This document shows, in pieces, positions 9,535 to 17,365 of a DNA stretch of 51,249 nt. The notes under the pieces are model-generated. The model was not told the origin of the DNA. It searched no databases and saw only the letters and a program-made list of their open reading frames with translations. A program made the translations under genes and the position numbers. This DNA is from a virus: positions 1 to 51,249 of the IMG/VR virus record IMGVR_UViG_3300033145_001039; one strand, written 5' to 3'. Every line of letters begins with the position of its first letter. The stretch's first letter is position 1.

Positions 9535-9843
9535 CTATTCTGGCCCCCTCACTCCTTTAGCCTCACATTCCTTGCTGATCTCCTCAATATATGCTTCACT
9601 GATTGCTAGCGGTTTGGGTGCCGCCTCCATAATCTTTCTTCTGGTATCTTCCCCAGCCATGGCAGGAGGATTTAAAGCCATGTTCCACCTCCCGATTGCA
9701 CCCAATCCCGCAAGCAGATACCCAAACTGCTCATCATCAAGCTCCCATATATCATCTAGGCTGAGTCCGTACGCTGCCGAGACGATCGGGATGAAGTCGA
9801 GGTAGTTGATTTCTTTGGTGGCTTTCTCTCTGATACTTTTGGG
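9535..9843 (-). CDS. Tail assembly chaperone, frameshift extension (GT-type)
   Basis: A -1 frame relative to the upstream chaperone is open from the slippery site at 9843 to TAG 9535 and encodes about 100 residues (EKATKEINYLDFIPIVSAAYGLSLDDIWELDDEQFGYLLAG, split here for reading). The zero-frame end of the upstream gene becomes low-complexity Ser/Thr/Arg, while this frame looks like a folded protein containing a WN-A-N-P motif. The fused product would be 305 residues. This matches the lambda G/GT arrangement, in which the minor fusion product recruits the tape measure during tail assembly. Confidence 0.85.
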   Translation of the reverse strand, partial: PKSIREKATKEINYLDFIPIVSAAYGLSLDDIWELDDEQFGYLLAGLGAIGRWNMALNPPAMAGEDTRRKIMEAAPKPLAISEAYIEEISKECEAKGVRGPE

Positions 9844-10451
9844 TTTCCCACCAACTGTTCTATCATGTCATCTAGAGTTGTAGCGACATCTTGGGCTTCC
9901 TTCTTATCCGGCACATCTACAAGACCCAAAACCCAATGAAACATGGTCTCGATCTTTTGCGCCGGTTCATTCGATAGAAGCCGATCCACGAACTCCTTGT
10001 TCACGACTATTGTCTCGTCCCCTTCCTCTATCTCCATGCCGTATTCCTGTTGGAACGCCAGCGTCAGTGCTTCCAACATGAGATCCCGAGGGGAACGATC
10101 GGGATTGTGGTTAAATGGCTCAAAAATGGCATCTACATACGGTCCCCACTTGGCTATAATGCCTGCCTTGAATCGAGCCATCCATAGCCGTGCCTCATCC
10201 TTGCTCTTGAATTGATCGGGGAGCCCTTCTTCCCTCAACGCACCCAAGACACTATCCACACAGTCCGCAATTGCCATAGCAGCCTTGTTGCGGATTGCGC
10301 CCAAGTTGATTCCGGCCAACTTTTCAAATTGGGCCTGGCGAAGCAAGGACAGACGGGGCAGGATGATTTTCTGCCCCGCCACCTCAAACTCCCGCTTGTG
10401 AGCCTCTTTGGCCCCAGCCTTATAAGCTTTGAGCAAGCTAGACTTGCCCAT
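9756..10451 (-). CDS. Tail assembly chaperone, zero-frame product (G-type)
   Basis: 231 residues, ATG 10451 behind AAGGAGGCGTA. The start overlaps the previous gene's stop by one base (TAATG). It is mostly helical and acidic in the middle (EEGDETIVVNKEFVDRLLSNEP), as expected for a chaperone coating the tape measure. The last ~27 residues are low-complexity (KKSTTSTSSRSSRQR) because the real coding pressure moves to the -1 frame after the CCCAAAA site at codons 204-205. It is named from position and the frameshift rather than from direct similarity. Confidence 0.8.
   Translation of the reverse strand: MGKSSLLKAYKAGAKEAHKREFEVAGQKIILPRLSLLRQAQFEKLAGINLGAIRNKAAMAIADCVDSVLGALREEGLPDQFKSKDEARLWMARFKAGIIAKWGPYVDAIFEPFNHNPDRSPRDLMLEALTLAFQQEYGMEIEEGDETIVVNKEFVDRLLSNEPAQKIETMFHWVLGLVDVPDKKEAQDVATTLDDMIEQLVGNPKVSERKPPKKSTTSTSSRSSRQRTDSA
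9837..9843 (-). promoter_or_regulatory. Slippery heptamer CCCAAAA, -1 programmed ribosomal frameshift
   Basis: On the minus strand the zero frame reads C CCA AAA G, a perfect X XXY YYZ heptamer. Slipping back one base turns CCA-AAA into CCC-AAA and enters the open extension frame. The position just upstream of the tape measure is where tail-chaperone frameshifts occur across siphoviruses. Confidence 0.85.
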
Positions 10452-11347
10452 TACGCCTCCTTAGTCGCCCCGATAATGCCGTTTACCTGTAGCGTGATGT
10501 TGCGATTCTGTACTCCTTCGAGCGGAATCGTGTGTTCTACGCCCTTTATATATGCCCAGAACTCAAACCGATCTTTGACGGTCCCCTTCTGTGTGAACAA
10601 AGCCACGAATACTGGGGTATCAGAGTCGATTTCCGGATATTCCTCGGTTGTACCCCAGTACGTAGTCACGGGAATCTCATCCGCCCGCTTGAGTGTCATG
10701 GTAAACGACCTGTATCCATCGTTGGCTTGAGCAGAAGCAAACGTAGTGGTGTCTTGGGCCTCGGCCACCAAGTTGACTCCCAATGTGCCATAGGCCCCCG
10801 CAATCTGCTCCATGAAAGCCACTTCGCAGTTGTCCACGTACCAGGTAAAGGCCGCTGCGGAATAGACCTCGAACTTGGCCTTCTTGGTATCCACGGGTGC
10901 CGATGTAAGGATTGACCATAGCCCCCAATCCCCATCCTCGCCTAGATATGGAGTGGACGATATAGACCGGGTAGCGCTGCCAAGTTCTACATCAGAGGCA
11001 TCTAGGAACGTGACCTTAAGAGTAGCTGTATTGCCACTCGCTAACTTGGCATAGCAGCGTGCAATGCAGTCACTGGCCTCGGTAAGGGCCGAATCGAGTG
11101 TAACTGTTTGCTCTAGTTCAACTCCCAATCCATCGTCCACGATCTTGACGCCTTTGGAGTTAATACCATAACCCCAATCTCCGACCGTAGCTGTACCAGT
11201 ACCAGTATCGCCAATGTTGACCGTCCACCCAGTGAGGTCGCCAGTCTCGAAATCGGGGTTCGTAAGGAGCTGATGCAGCGTGCTCCCTCCTACGGCCACA
11301 CCTATAGATTTATAGATGGCCGCCAAATACCCCTGAATTGCAGTCAC
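10451..11347 (-). CDS. Tail tube-type protein with inserted carbohydrate-binding-like domain
   Basis: 298 residues, GTG start behind GGAGGTAG. The ends resemble a tail-tube protein: MTAIQGYLAAIYKSIGVAVGG at the N-terminus, then DGYRSFTMTLKRADEIPVTTYWG...FEFWAYIKGVEHTIPLEGVQNRNITLQVNG at the C-terminus. Between them, about residues 26-175 form a jelly-roll like CBM4/9/22 modules: NPDFETGDLTGW, a cluster of VTLDSALTEASDCIARCYAKLASGNTATLKVTF strands (split), and AFTWYVDNCEVAF. It probably decorates the tail tube and may bind glycans. The neighbouring gene encodes an undecorated relative. Confidence 0.65.
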   Translation of the reverse strand: MTAIQGYLAAIYKSIGVAVGGSTLHQLLTNPDFETGDLTGWTVNIGDTGTGTATVGDWGYGINSKGVKIVDDGLGVELEQTVTLDSALTEASDCIARCYAKLASGNTATLKVTFLDASDVELGSATRSISSTPYLGEDGDWGLWSILTSAPVDTKKAKFEVYSAAAFTWYVDNCEVAFMEQIAGAYGTLGVNLVAEAQDTTTFASAQANDGYRSFTMTLKRADEIPVTTYWGTTEEYPEIDSDTPVFVALFTQKGTVKDRFEFWAYIKGVEHTIPLEGVQNRNITLQVNGIIGATKEA

Positions 11348-11358
11348 TGGCTACCTCC

Positions 11359-11760
11359 TTACAGGTTGTCCGTGGTTGGTGCGCCATTCAGCAAGAACTC
11401 GATGGTGTACTCCTGGTACCCATCCATAGTTGTCCTCCAGCCGCACTGCGTCACCAGATAATCCGCGACCCAAAGCGTGGTCCCGGATTCGGACTCAATC
11501 GTCATTGTGACCGTGGTCTCGTTTGTCCAGGCCGTCCGACATGCCGCAATGGCTGCATTGGCAGCTTCATATCTCACTGGGAGAGAGAACCGCTGCTCAT
11601 CCACCAAGCCCAAGATATAAGTCCGGTATGGTAGCGAAGTATCCCCCAGTGCCGTCTCGTCAATCGAGGCTTTCGCCTTGGTCACGACCACATCCCCCTT
11701 TACCGGGAGAATGTCGGTCCCTATCTTCACTACGCCTTTGTAGCCCGCTATACCAGCCAT
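11359..11760 (-). CDS. Major tail tube protein (short form)
   Basis: 133 residues starting MAGIAGYKGVVKIGTDILP, ending EYTIEFLLNGAPTTDNL, behind GAGGTGACAC. Length, beta content and position between tail-completion and chaperone genes fit a siphoviral tail tube. Its start (AGYKGVVKIG) and end parallel the flanks of the 298-residue downstream gene, so the two appear to be paralogues. One could be the tube and the other a decorated tube or terminator subunit. Confidence 0.65.
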   Translation of the reverse strand: MAGIAGYKGVVKIGTDILPVKGDVVVTKAKASIDETALGDTSLPYRTYILGLVDEQRFSLPVRYEAANAAIAACRTAWTNETTVTMTIESESGTTLWVADYLVTQCGWRTTMDGYQEYTIEFLLNGAPTTDNL

Positions 11761-11771
11761 GTGTCACCTCC

Positions 11772-12191
11772 TCAAGAGCACAAAAGTACCCAATACCTAT
11801 GCATCCCCCGGAAGTACGTGACTCCCGCCTCTTCCTCTCTCTCCACAAAACCTGTCGGCAGAGGGAAGACCCGTACCGACCCCCAGCCCGACACTGTTAG
11901 TGTTGCAGTGGCCAATGAGACAAATAGAGCGTCCCCGAGCTGCACTGCCTCGGTATAGCTGGTGCTATACCAATCCACCTGGAACCGGACCCAACTAGCA
12001 GCCGGATCTACCACACCTAGCACATACTCGTGGCGCGAGGAGATCGGGAGCGTATACGTGATGTAGGGCATGGCCGGATTCTCGGCTACCCCCGCAGGGT
12101 AGACCCGGGTATCGACAAAAGTGGTAATGCTGTCATCGCCCACTATATGAGCACGCAAAGCCTTGGCCAGCTCCTCCATCCACGCATTCAT
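11772..12191 (-). CDS. Tail completion / minor tail protein (DUF3168-like)
   Basis: 139 residues. ATG 12191 is preferred over an upstream start at 12341 because it forms an ATGA overlap with the previous gene and removes an unlikely basic extension. The sequence MNAWMEELAKALRAHIVGDDSITTFVDTRVYPAGVAENPAMPYITY (split) resembles the DUF3168/gp17-type family ('L...v..r.vyp...p.....PyivY'). These proteins close the head-tail joint or terminate the tube. Its position after an HK97 gp10-like gene supports this. Confidence 0.75.
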   Translation of the reverse strand: MNAWMEELAKALRAHIVGDDSITTFVDTRVYPAGVAENPAMPYITYTLPISSRHEYVLGVVDPAASWVRFQVDWYSTSYTEAVQLGDALFVSLATATLTVSGWGSVRVFPLPTGFVEREEEAGVTYFRGMHRYWVLLCS

Positions 12192-12568
12192 ATTGCCCCC
12201 AGCATTCGCTTCCAGTCGCCCCACACCTGGTCCATCGTGAGAGACAGCCAAGGTCGCTGCTTCATGTGTTCGGTTCCTACTTCCAGCCAGTATGCATAGT
12301 CCAGTGATTTGCCCTCGGCTTCTCTTTTCAGTACACCCCACCTACCCACTATCTGCGTTGCCCCAACGATTAGCTCAAAGGTGATATTGTCGCGCAAAGT
12401 GCCATAATCTACGCGGGGATAGCCACCCGGTGGCGAAGGCACGTCCATGTGGAGCATATTGTCCTTGGCAGTCTGTACGGCCAGGGCCACACAATCTCTC
12501 ACCCGATCTTGGGCATTGCCCTGAACTGAAGCGATAAATGATCGTGGAGCCCAAGTCACTTTTTTCAC
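12188..12568 (-). CDS. HK97 gp10-like head-tail joining protein
   Basis: 126 residues from GTG 12568, overlapping the upstream stop (GTGA). It has the family landmarks: ALAVQTAKDNMLHMDVPSPPGGYPRVDYGTLRDNI early and YAYWLEVGTEHMKQRPWLSLTMD late ('Y...ve.GT..m..rPfl'). HK97 gp10 relatives act in neck/tail assembly, and the surrounding connector genes agree. Confidence 0.85.
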   Translation of the reverse strand: MKKVTWAPRSFIASVQGNAQDRVRDCVALAVQTAKDNMLHMDVPSPPGGYPRVDYGTLRDNITFELIVGATQIVGRWGVLKREAEGKSLDYAYWLEVGTEHMKQRPWLSLTMDQVWGDWKRMLGAI

Positions 12569-12903
12569 GATGTTACCCCCTCCACGTACACAGCCCAGGC
12601 CTCTTTGTGGTGGCCCATCTTGTCCACGTCTTCTACCGACAGAATTTCATAGTATTCATTGAGGAATGCCACCCGATCCCCGGGCCTCACATCGGCTGTG
12701 CTATAGAACAAGATCTTATGTGTAGCCACCTCGTGTTCTCCCCCTGCCACCGCTGCCATTCCCTGCCTCTCCAAAGGAGACGCCGATATAATCCGGGCCT
12801 GAACCGCTGCCGTTACCGTTGCCCAAGTCTTTACGGGTTCCCCGAGGTCATTTACGGTCTCGGTTGCTCTCTCTACGCTTACCAGTTGATTTAGCCCTAT
12901 CAT
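12565..12903 (-). CDS. Head closure / head-tail adaptor (SPP1 gp16-like)
   Basis: 112 residues. VSVERATETVNDLGEPVKTWATVT, then VQARIISASPLERQG and VRPGDRVAFLNEYYEILSVEDVDKMGHHKEAW match the phage head-tail joining family ('rv...r......g.....W...a..wa.i....g.E......I..DrI...g..yeI..i....'). It seals the portal after packaging. It overlaps both neighbours by 4 bases. Confidence 0.85.
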   Translation of the reverse strand: MIGLNQLVSVERATETVNDLGEPVKTWATVTAAVQARIISASPLERQGMAAVAGGEHEVATHKILFYSTADVRPGDRVAFLNEYYEILSVEDVDKMGHHKEAWAVYVEGVTS

Positions 12904-13502
12904 TCGATCACCGGTAGCTTGAACTGATCCAGACGCCGCAAGAGATCTGCCATATCGTCTTCAGGCGATACAAATACAGCGGACATCTCCCCTACCGTGA
13001 TCCTTTCGGCGTTCTTGTCCTCTCGGTACCGCTGGTCAATCCTGAGCAGCCATCGACAGGCAATCTCCAGCACTATCTCCTTCAGCTCAGACGGAATGGG
13101 GATGTGATCCCCGGAATCGTCAGAGTATCCGCCGACATACGTGATGGATATAGCCTTCGGATCGCGCTCAAATGGCGCCCGGCTCTCTAAGTCACGCAAC
13201 CGAGTTCCCTCTATGTAGATGTAGAACGGATAGATATAGAAGTCATCATTCTCGGCAAGCGCGACGCCGTTATAGGTTAAAGATGAAACGGACACGATGG
13301 GGGGACGAGAGATGCCGATGACCACCCCCCCATCGTGTTCTTCGGTTACCTCTGCTTCATCAAAGGAGCGGTGGCAATAAGATTCGGCAAATGCCTTGGC
13401 TCTATCCAGAAGCTCAGACACATCGAGCCCATAGGAGGTTGCCCCATCAGTCAAGGCAATCCCCGTACGAGCCTCTACGTCACTAGCTGTAGGCCATGAC
13501 AT
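12900..13502 (-). CDS. Head-tail connector (gp6-like)
   Basis: 200 residues from ATG 13502; a GTG one codon upstream at 13505 is the alternative. MSWPTASDVEARTGIALTD...LLDRAKAFAESYCHRSF at the start and PPIVSVSSLTYNGVAL...ITYVGGY...PSELKEIVLEIACRWLL follow the adaptor pattern of HK97 gp6 and related connectors ('PP i..v.sv...g...y....' and 'P..l..A..ela..l'). The ring would bind beneath the portal. The gene begins just after motif GGGGGCGGTCGG. Confidence 0.8.
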   Translation of the reverse strand: MSWPTASDVEARTGIALTDGATSYGLDVSELLDRAKAFAESYCHRSFDEAEVTEEHDGGVVIGISRPPIVSVSSLTYNGVALAENDDFYIYPFYIYIEGTRLRDLESRAPFERDPKAISITYVGGYSDDSGDHIPIPSELKEIVLEIACRWLLRIDQRYREDKNAERITVGEMSAVFVSPEDDMADLLRRLDQFKLPVIE

Positions 13503-13504
13503 CA

Positions 13505-13516
13505 CCGACCGCCCCC
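13505..13516 (-). promoter_or_regulatory. Start-associated motif 2
   Basis: GGGGGCGGTCGG, two bases before ATG of the head-tail connector. Confidence 0.85.
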
Positions 13517-13522
13517 TCTAGC

Positions 13523-13912
13523 CTAGCTCGCCGGAACCTGGAATCTATTCCAGCCCACCACAACTGCACCAATCAATGCATTCTTGGCGTTGGTCACTTT
13601 ATACTGGATCCGCACATACCTCTTGAGGTTTTTAAGCTCATAGGCATGTACGGCATTGGCTCCAGTATTCGTGAAGGACTGGTCCGCGCTGAGTACATCC
13701 GCAGCCCCGGTCCCCGAATCATCCTCCGCCGTTTGGCACTGAATAGTGACTGTAGTGGCAGCATCAATGGCGCCCGCCGAGACAAGCAGGACGCCATCCC
13801 GGAAGTTCTTCAAGTCCACCCAGCTGCCATCATGCTCAGACCCATCGCCAGAGATGGTCTGCGGATCTAGCAACTGGACAGCGTACTTGCTATCGCTATA
13901 GTTCTCCCTCAT
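13523..13912 (-). CDS. Small virion protein, possible capsid decoration
   Basis: 129 residues, MRENYSDSKYAVQLLDPQTISGD... with RBS GGAGGTGATATAG. Sequence is beta-rich with a V-DLKNFRDGVLLVSAGAIDAATTVTIQ section and ends in KNALIGAVVVGWNRF. It lies directly after the major capsid gene and before the connectors, the usual place for a decoration or head-stabilising protein. No family was recognised with confidence. Confidence 0.55.
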   Translation of the reverse strand: MRENYSDSKYAVQLLDPQTISGDGSEHDGSWVDLKNFRDGVLLVSAGAIDAATTVTIQCQTAEDDSGTGAADVLSADQSFTNTGANAVHAYELKNLKRYVRIQYKVTNAKNALIGAVVVGWNRFQVPAS

Positions 13913-13924
13913 CTATATCACCTC

Positions 13925-15121
13925 CTACGAGGTGGTCACGCCAGTCAGAATCTGGAACTTGTCCGGCTGGCGAGGCACGCCGTCTACCCGATGCACGGCC
14001 CGAATTCCAATCTGCAGATGCTCAGCATAGCGCTCTCGAAGCACCTTGATCTCGATACCGCCGCCCTCTGCGATAGCGAAGTCCGGGAAGTTCCCAAGCA
14101 CGATGAAGGACTCGTTGCCGCCCGCACCCAGGTTCACGGGGATCTGCGAAGTGGTATAGACCGGCAGACCCAAGATCCGGTTCGGTGGAGTATTCGACAG
14201 ATCAAGCACATAGTCGTAAGCAGCCGCACCGGTCTTGTGCTTGCGCAGGTAGTACAGGATGTTGGAGTGCATCAACCAGGCGTTGTATTCTCCATCCCGA
14301 GCTTCAATAGAAGCCATGGCATCAATGAGGTCATCGAATGTAGGGGTCCCGCCAATGGATGTAGTGTTGATCTCTGGATTATTGTATATGCCCAGGGGTT
14401 GATCCCCGCCGGTGCCAAGGAGAAACGCATAGTCCTCGGCAAGGGCAATCTGTTGCACCAAGTCATTCCGGACCACGGTCTCCGCAGACACTACCGAGTG
14501 AAGAAGCAAGTCCTCATCAATCTTAGTCAGCGCAGCCAAGCGCCGCAGATCAAGGGTGACTTGCCCGAAGGTCTGTTCGCTGGCCGTAATCGTGGAATTG
14601 GATTGCCCCACCCAGTATGCTGTAGCGCTTCCAGTGAGCCGCGGGATGTTAAGCCGTTGTGGAGCATTGGGAATGACCAGGGCACCCGCAGCCCTCATCA
14701 CAGCCTTAGCCCGTAGTTTGTCAATCAGCTCACTAGAAAGCTCCGTGGGCACCAAGAACCCGCCGGACGTGTCGTCTTCAATGTTGAGTTCCTTCATCGT
14801 GTACTGCACCCACTCTTTTTCGAGGTCCGCATCCTTCCACACGCCCAAGGCTACGCCTCGCACCGCTTTGGCGATGCTGAACTGTTTCAACTCCTTGGGC
14901 TTCTTGGGATGAATCGCGGGCTTGCCAAAGGTAGCTTCGTTCTCGCGATTGACCGCATCCTCCGGGTCAACCGCAGCTACCTTCGTGGGATCTTTGCGCT
15001 CCACCCCCTCGGTCTTGGCAGACTCTTTGCCCGCCTCTTCTGCCTCTAGCTTGGCCTTGGCCGCAGCTATTAGCTCCTTGACTTCCTCATTCGTCAGGTC
15101 ATCGAGGATTTTTTCCTCCAT
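13925..15121 (-). CDS. Major capsid protein, HK97 fold
   Basis: 398 residues from ATG 15121 with RBS GGGGGTGAGG; the upstream alternative at 15178 would overlap the protease gene. The N-terminal ~110 residues are a charged coiled-coil scaffold (delta) domain (LTNEEVKELIAAAKAKLEAEEAGKE). The body has HK97 features: DDTSGGFLVPTELSSELIDKLR, ALTKIDEDLLLHS, GTGGDQPLGIYNN, NAWLMHSNILYYLRK, ILGLPVYTTSQIP. The delta domain is expected to be cut by the upstream protease. Confidence 0.93.
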   Translation of the reverse strand: MEEKILDDLTNEEVKELIAAAKAKLEAEEAGKESAKTEGVERKDPTKVAAVDPEDAVNRENEATFGKPAIHPKKPKELKQFSIAKAVRGVALGVWKDADLEKEWVQYTMKELNIEDDTSGGFLVPTELSSELIDKLRAKAVMRAAGALVIPNAPQRLNIPRLTGSATAYWVGQSNSTITASEQTFGQVTLDLRRLAALTKIDEDLLLHSVVSAETVVRNDLVQQIALAEDYAFLLGTGGDQPLGIYNNPEINTTSIGGTPTFDDLIDAMASIEARDGEYNAWLMHSNILYYLRKHKTGAAAYDYVLDLSNTPPNRILGLPVYTTSQIPVNLGAGGNESFIVLGNFPDFAIAEGGGIEIKVLRERYAEHLQIGIRAVHRVDGVPRQPDKFQILTGVTTS

Positions 15122-15126
15122 AAGCC

Positions 15127-16515
15127 TCACCCCCTCAGTATGGTTCGAGCTGCCAATTCGGCACACTCTTTTCTCCACCTGGCCGCCTCTTTATTGGCAG
15201 CCCCCAGCTCCTCCTCCATCCGCCGCACGATCTTCCCGATCAGGGCAAATGCTTCCTCGGCCCCGATGGCCCCCGCTACCCATGCTATCCGCACATCATT
15301 GGGCGTCTTCAGGTCGTCATATGCCTCCGGGAACAGCTCTACGAGCTCCTCCGCCGTGTAAGCCCGGAACTCGGGTGGCTCCTTGTCAAACTCCTTGTAG
15401 TGCTTGACCAAGTGGTTGTAGCAACCTTTGCGATCACTATCTGGGATGTTGACTCCACCCCGGGCACCGAACAGTACTCCCGTAGCCGCAGCGACACCCC
15501 GCCACACCACAGCATGCCCCTTCGCTTTGTGGTGGGGGAGCTTGTAAGAGCCCTTGACATCAGGCTTCTCAGAATCGTACCAAGTACACATCACCTTGAG
15601 ATCCGCTATATCCGCCGCCGTAACTTCGGCCGATCCATTCCAGGGCTCATCTTCGGGAGCCTTCGGTGTCCCATTGGGATGAGCAGCCCCGTAAGTAATA
15701 ACGCCTTTTTCGATATCTTCTGTTGTAGGGATGTCCTCTATAACGATCTTGACGGCGCCGATAGGAGGTATTTCCTTCGAAACCGTCCATGCCGACGTAT
15801 CCGGAGTAGCTGTGCCACTGTCAATTCTCGCTATAGGGTCAACTGTGCCATTGTCAATCCTCGCTATAGGATCATCGGTGGACCATACCCCTCCAGCAGC
15901 GCCCTTGACCACAGCAGGCCAATACTTCTTGGCAGAGTCAGTTCGCAATGCCTCCTGATTGGCCGGGACAGTCACAACAGAGAATTCCAGTAGCTCCCAT
16001 TCCGGAAAAGCGAGACCGCTAAATCGGATCCCCCCAAACTTCCCATCGGCTTCATCGGCCGTGATGATTTCCCGAGGCAGAAAGCCTATTGAGGTAGCAT
16101 TCAAGAATCCCCCCGCCCACAGTTTGTATGCATACTCGGCCAATGGATTCTCATCAGCTCGCGCAAACTCCCACTCTGCGACAATTTTCTTTTTCTGCCG
16201 TTCGAGTTTGCTTGTCCTCCCTATAGGAAGCCCACCATGGTTATGGTTTAGCAGTACGACGGGATTCTTTTCATAGTTCTCGGTAATTGCCCCCGAAGGA
16301 ACCACCACATCGCCGTCCCGGTCCTGGACCAGAGACGTGATAACAGCACGACCGAGCCGCCCCTCTGAATTCAACCGTCCGACAGACAGTTTGTAGATCG
16401 CTGCAAGTTCCCCGGCCTTATACGCTTCTATCACGCCCTCGGCTGGAAGGACTAGGGGCTTGTCCTCATGTGTTAGAAGGACTTTGGTCGCAACCGGCCC
16501 CGTTTTCACTTTCAC
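15127..16515 (-). CDS. Prohead serine protease with C-terminal extension
   Basis: 462 residues from GTG 16515, overlapping the zinc-ribbon stop. Residues ~55-195 form the HK97-type U35 protease: ITSLVQDRDGDVVVPSGA, VVLLNHNHGGLPIG (catalytic His region), LNATSIGF (Ser region), LLEFSVVTVPANQEA. It then has a duplicated 11-residue block (DPIARIDNGTV / DPIARIDSGTA) and a ~230-residue C-terminal region ending in a charged helix (VRRMEEELGAANKEAARWRKE). The protease matures the capsid. The extension is unusual in length and may serve scaffolding. Confidence 0.88.
   Translation of the reverse strand: MKVKTGPVATKVLLTHEDKPLVLPAEGVIEAYKAGELAAIYKLSVGRLNSEGRLGRAVITSLVQDRDGDVVVPSGAITENYEKNPVVLLNHNHGGLPIGRTSKLERQKKKIVAEWEFARADENPLAEYAYKLWAGGFLNATSIGFLPREIITADEADGKFGGIRFSGLAFPEWELLEFSVVTVPANQEALRTDSAKKYWPAVVKGAAGGVWSTDDPIARIDNGTVDPIARIDSGTATPDTSAWTVSKEIPPIGAVKIVIEDIPTTEDIEKGVITYGAAHPNGTPKAPEDEPWNGSAEVTAADIADLKVMCTWYDSEKPDVKGSYKLPHHKAKGHAVVWRGVAAATGVLFGARGGVNIPDSDRKGCYNHLVKHYKEFDKEPPEFRAYTAEELVELFPEAYDDLKTPNDVRIAWVAGAIGAEEAFALIGKIVRRMEEELGAANKEAARWRKECAELAARTILRG
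15812..15877 (-). repeat. 33-bp tandem duplication inside the protease gene
   Basis: Two near-identical 33-bp units (starting GTGCCA at 15812 and 15845 on the plus strand) encode the 11-residue duplication DPIARID(N/S)GT(V/A). They fall in the linker after the protease domain and differ at a few bases, so the duplication is not brand new. Confidence 0.8.
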
Positions 16516-16646
16516 TTTTTCACCTCCCTGGCTTTCCTTCGAGTTTTGCGGATAGGGAGCCGCCCCAACTTAAGCATAGGTGAACCGCATCTGGGGCACT
16601 CTCGTGCCCAGCCCTTGACTATCATGCCGCAGTTAGGACATACCAT
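16512..16646 (-). CDS. Small zinc-ribbon protein
   Basis: 44 residues from ATG 16646 (GGAG 8 bases upstream; an ATG at 16652 would add two residues). MVCPNCGMIVKGWARECPRCG has two CxxCG knuckles, followed by a basic tail (KTRRKAREVKK). Its TGA overlaps the GTG of the protease gene (GTGA), implying coupling. Function unknown; the zinc ribbon plus basic tail suggests nucleic-acid or head-protein binding. Confidence 0.7.
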   Translation of the reverse strand: MVCPNCGMIVKGWARECPRCGSPMLKLGRLPIRKTRRKAREVKK

Positions 16647-16660
16647 CCGCATATCTCCAT

Positions 16661-17365
16661 CTAGCTACCTGGGGTTCCAGTAGTCCAGTAGATATAAATC
16701 GTTGCGGAACCCGCAGAAGCATCTCCGTTTTGACCCGTGTAAGAACCAGTGATAGTTAGATCGCTGCCCCCCACATCCCCGATATTGGCATACGGCATAG
16801 TGGCCCCACTCCCCATCCTTGCTACACCCTCAGAGTTAACATCATGGTCATCGACAAGGGCATCTGGATCGGCAGACCACCCAACATTTAGCAAGTCTGT
16901 CCCAGAATCATCAAAAGCCGTGTCTACAATTACGACCACATCTACGATGTCAGCATCCGCCGGCAAGACAAACAGATCTTTAGCTGTAGAATCGGTATAG
17001 GCCACAGTATTTACTGACACAAAGACCGGCCCTGCATTGGTTGCGGAAGCATGAGAGATATTGGCACTCCCCACTAACTCAAGTTGGTCATCGCTTTCAT
17101 CCCACTGCAGAGCAGCCCCGGCGGTTGCCCCGTAGAAGGTGATGTCATAGCCAGTGTCGTCCTCCCCCACAGTAAGGGTGCCGGACAGACTTATATTGCC
17201 TCCGAACGTTGCCCCGGCCAGCGTATCTAGCCGTCCACTGGCCGTTATCCCTGCAATTACCGTGTCGCCGCTTACCCAGTAGATCCAGTAATTGGACGCA
17301 GTTAGGGCAAACGCACTCAAGCCCGCCATTACGAGCAGGCCCACAACTGCCATAAACTTCTTCAT
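16661..17365 (-). CDS. Virion-region protein with signal peptide
   Basis: 234 residues. The N-terminus MKKFMAVVGLLVMAGLSAFA is a textbook Sec signal peptide. The mature part is beta-rich and Gly/Asp/Thr-rich (GRLDTLAGATFGGNISLSGTLTVGEDDTGYDITFYG), resembling tail-spike or S-layer-like beta structures, with a VNVGWSADPDALVDDHDVNS-like region and YIYWTTGTPGS end. It overlaps the portal stop by 4 bases. A secreted protein between portal and protease is odd: it may be an exported surface protein or a virion decoration protein whose hydrophobic start is not a true signal. Confidence 0.7.
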   Translation of the reverse strand: MKKFMAVVGLLVMAGLSAFALTASNYWIYWVSGDTVIAGITASGRLDTLAGATFGGNISLSGTLTVGEDDTGYDITFYGATAGAALQWDESDDQLELVGSANISHASATNAGPVFVSVNTVAYTDSTAKDLFVLPADADIVDVVVIVDTAFDDSGTDLLNVGWSADPDALVDDHDVNSEGVARMGSGATMPYANIGDVGGSDLTITGSYTGQNGDASAGSATIYIYWTTGTPGS

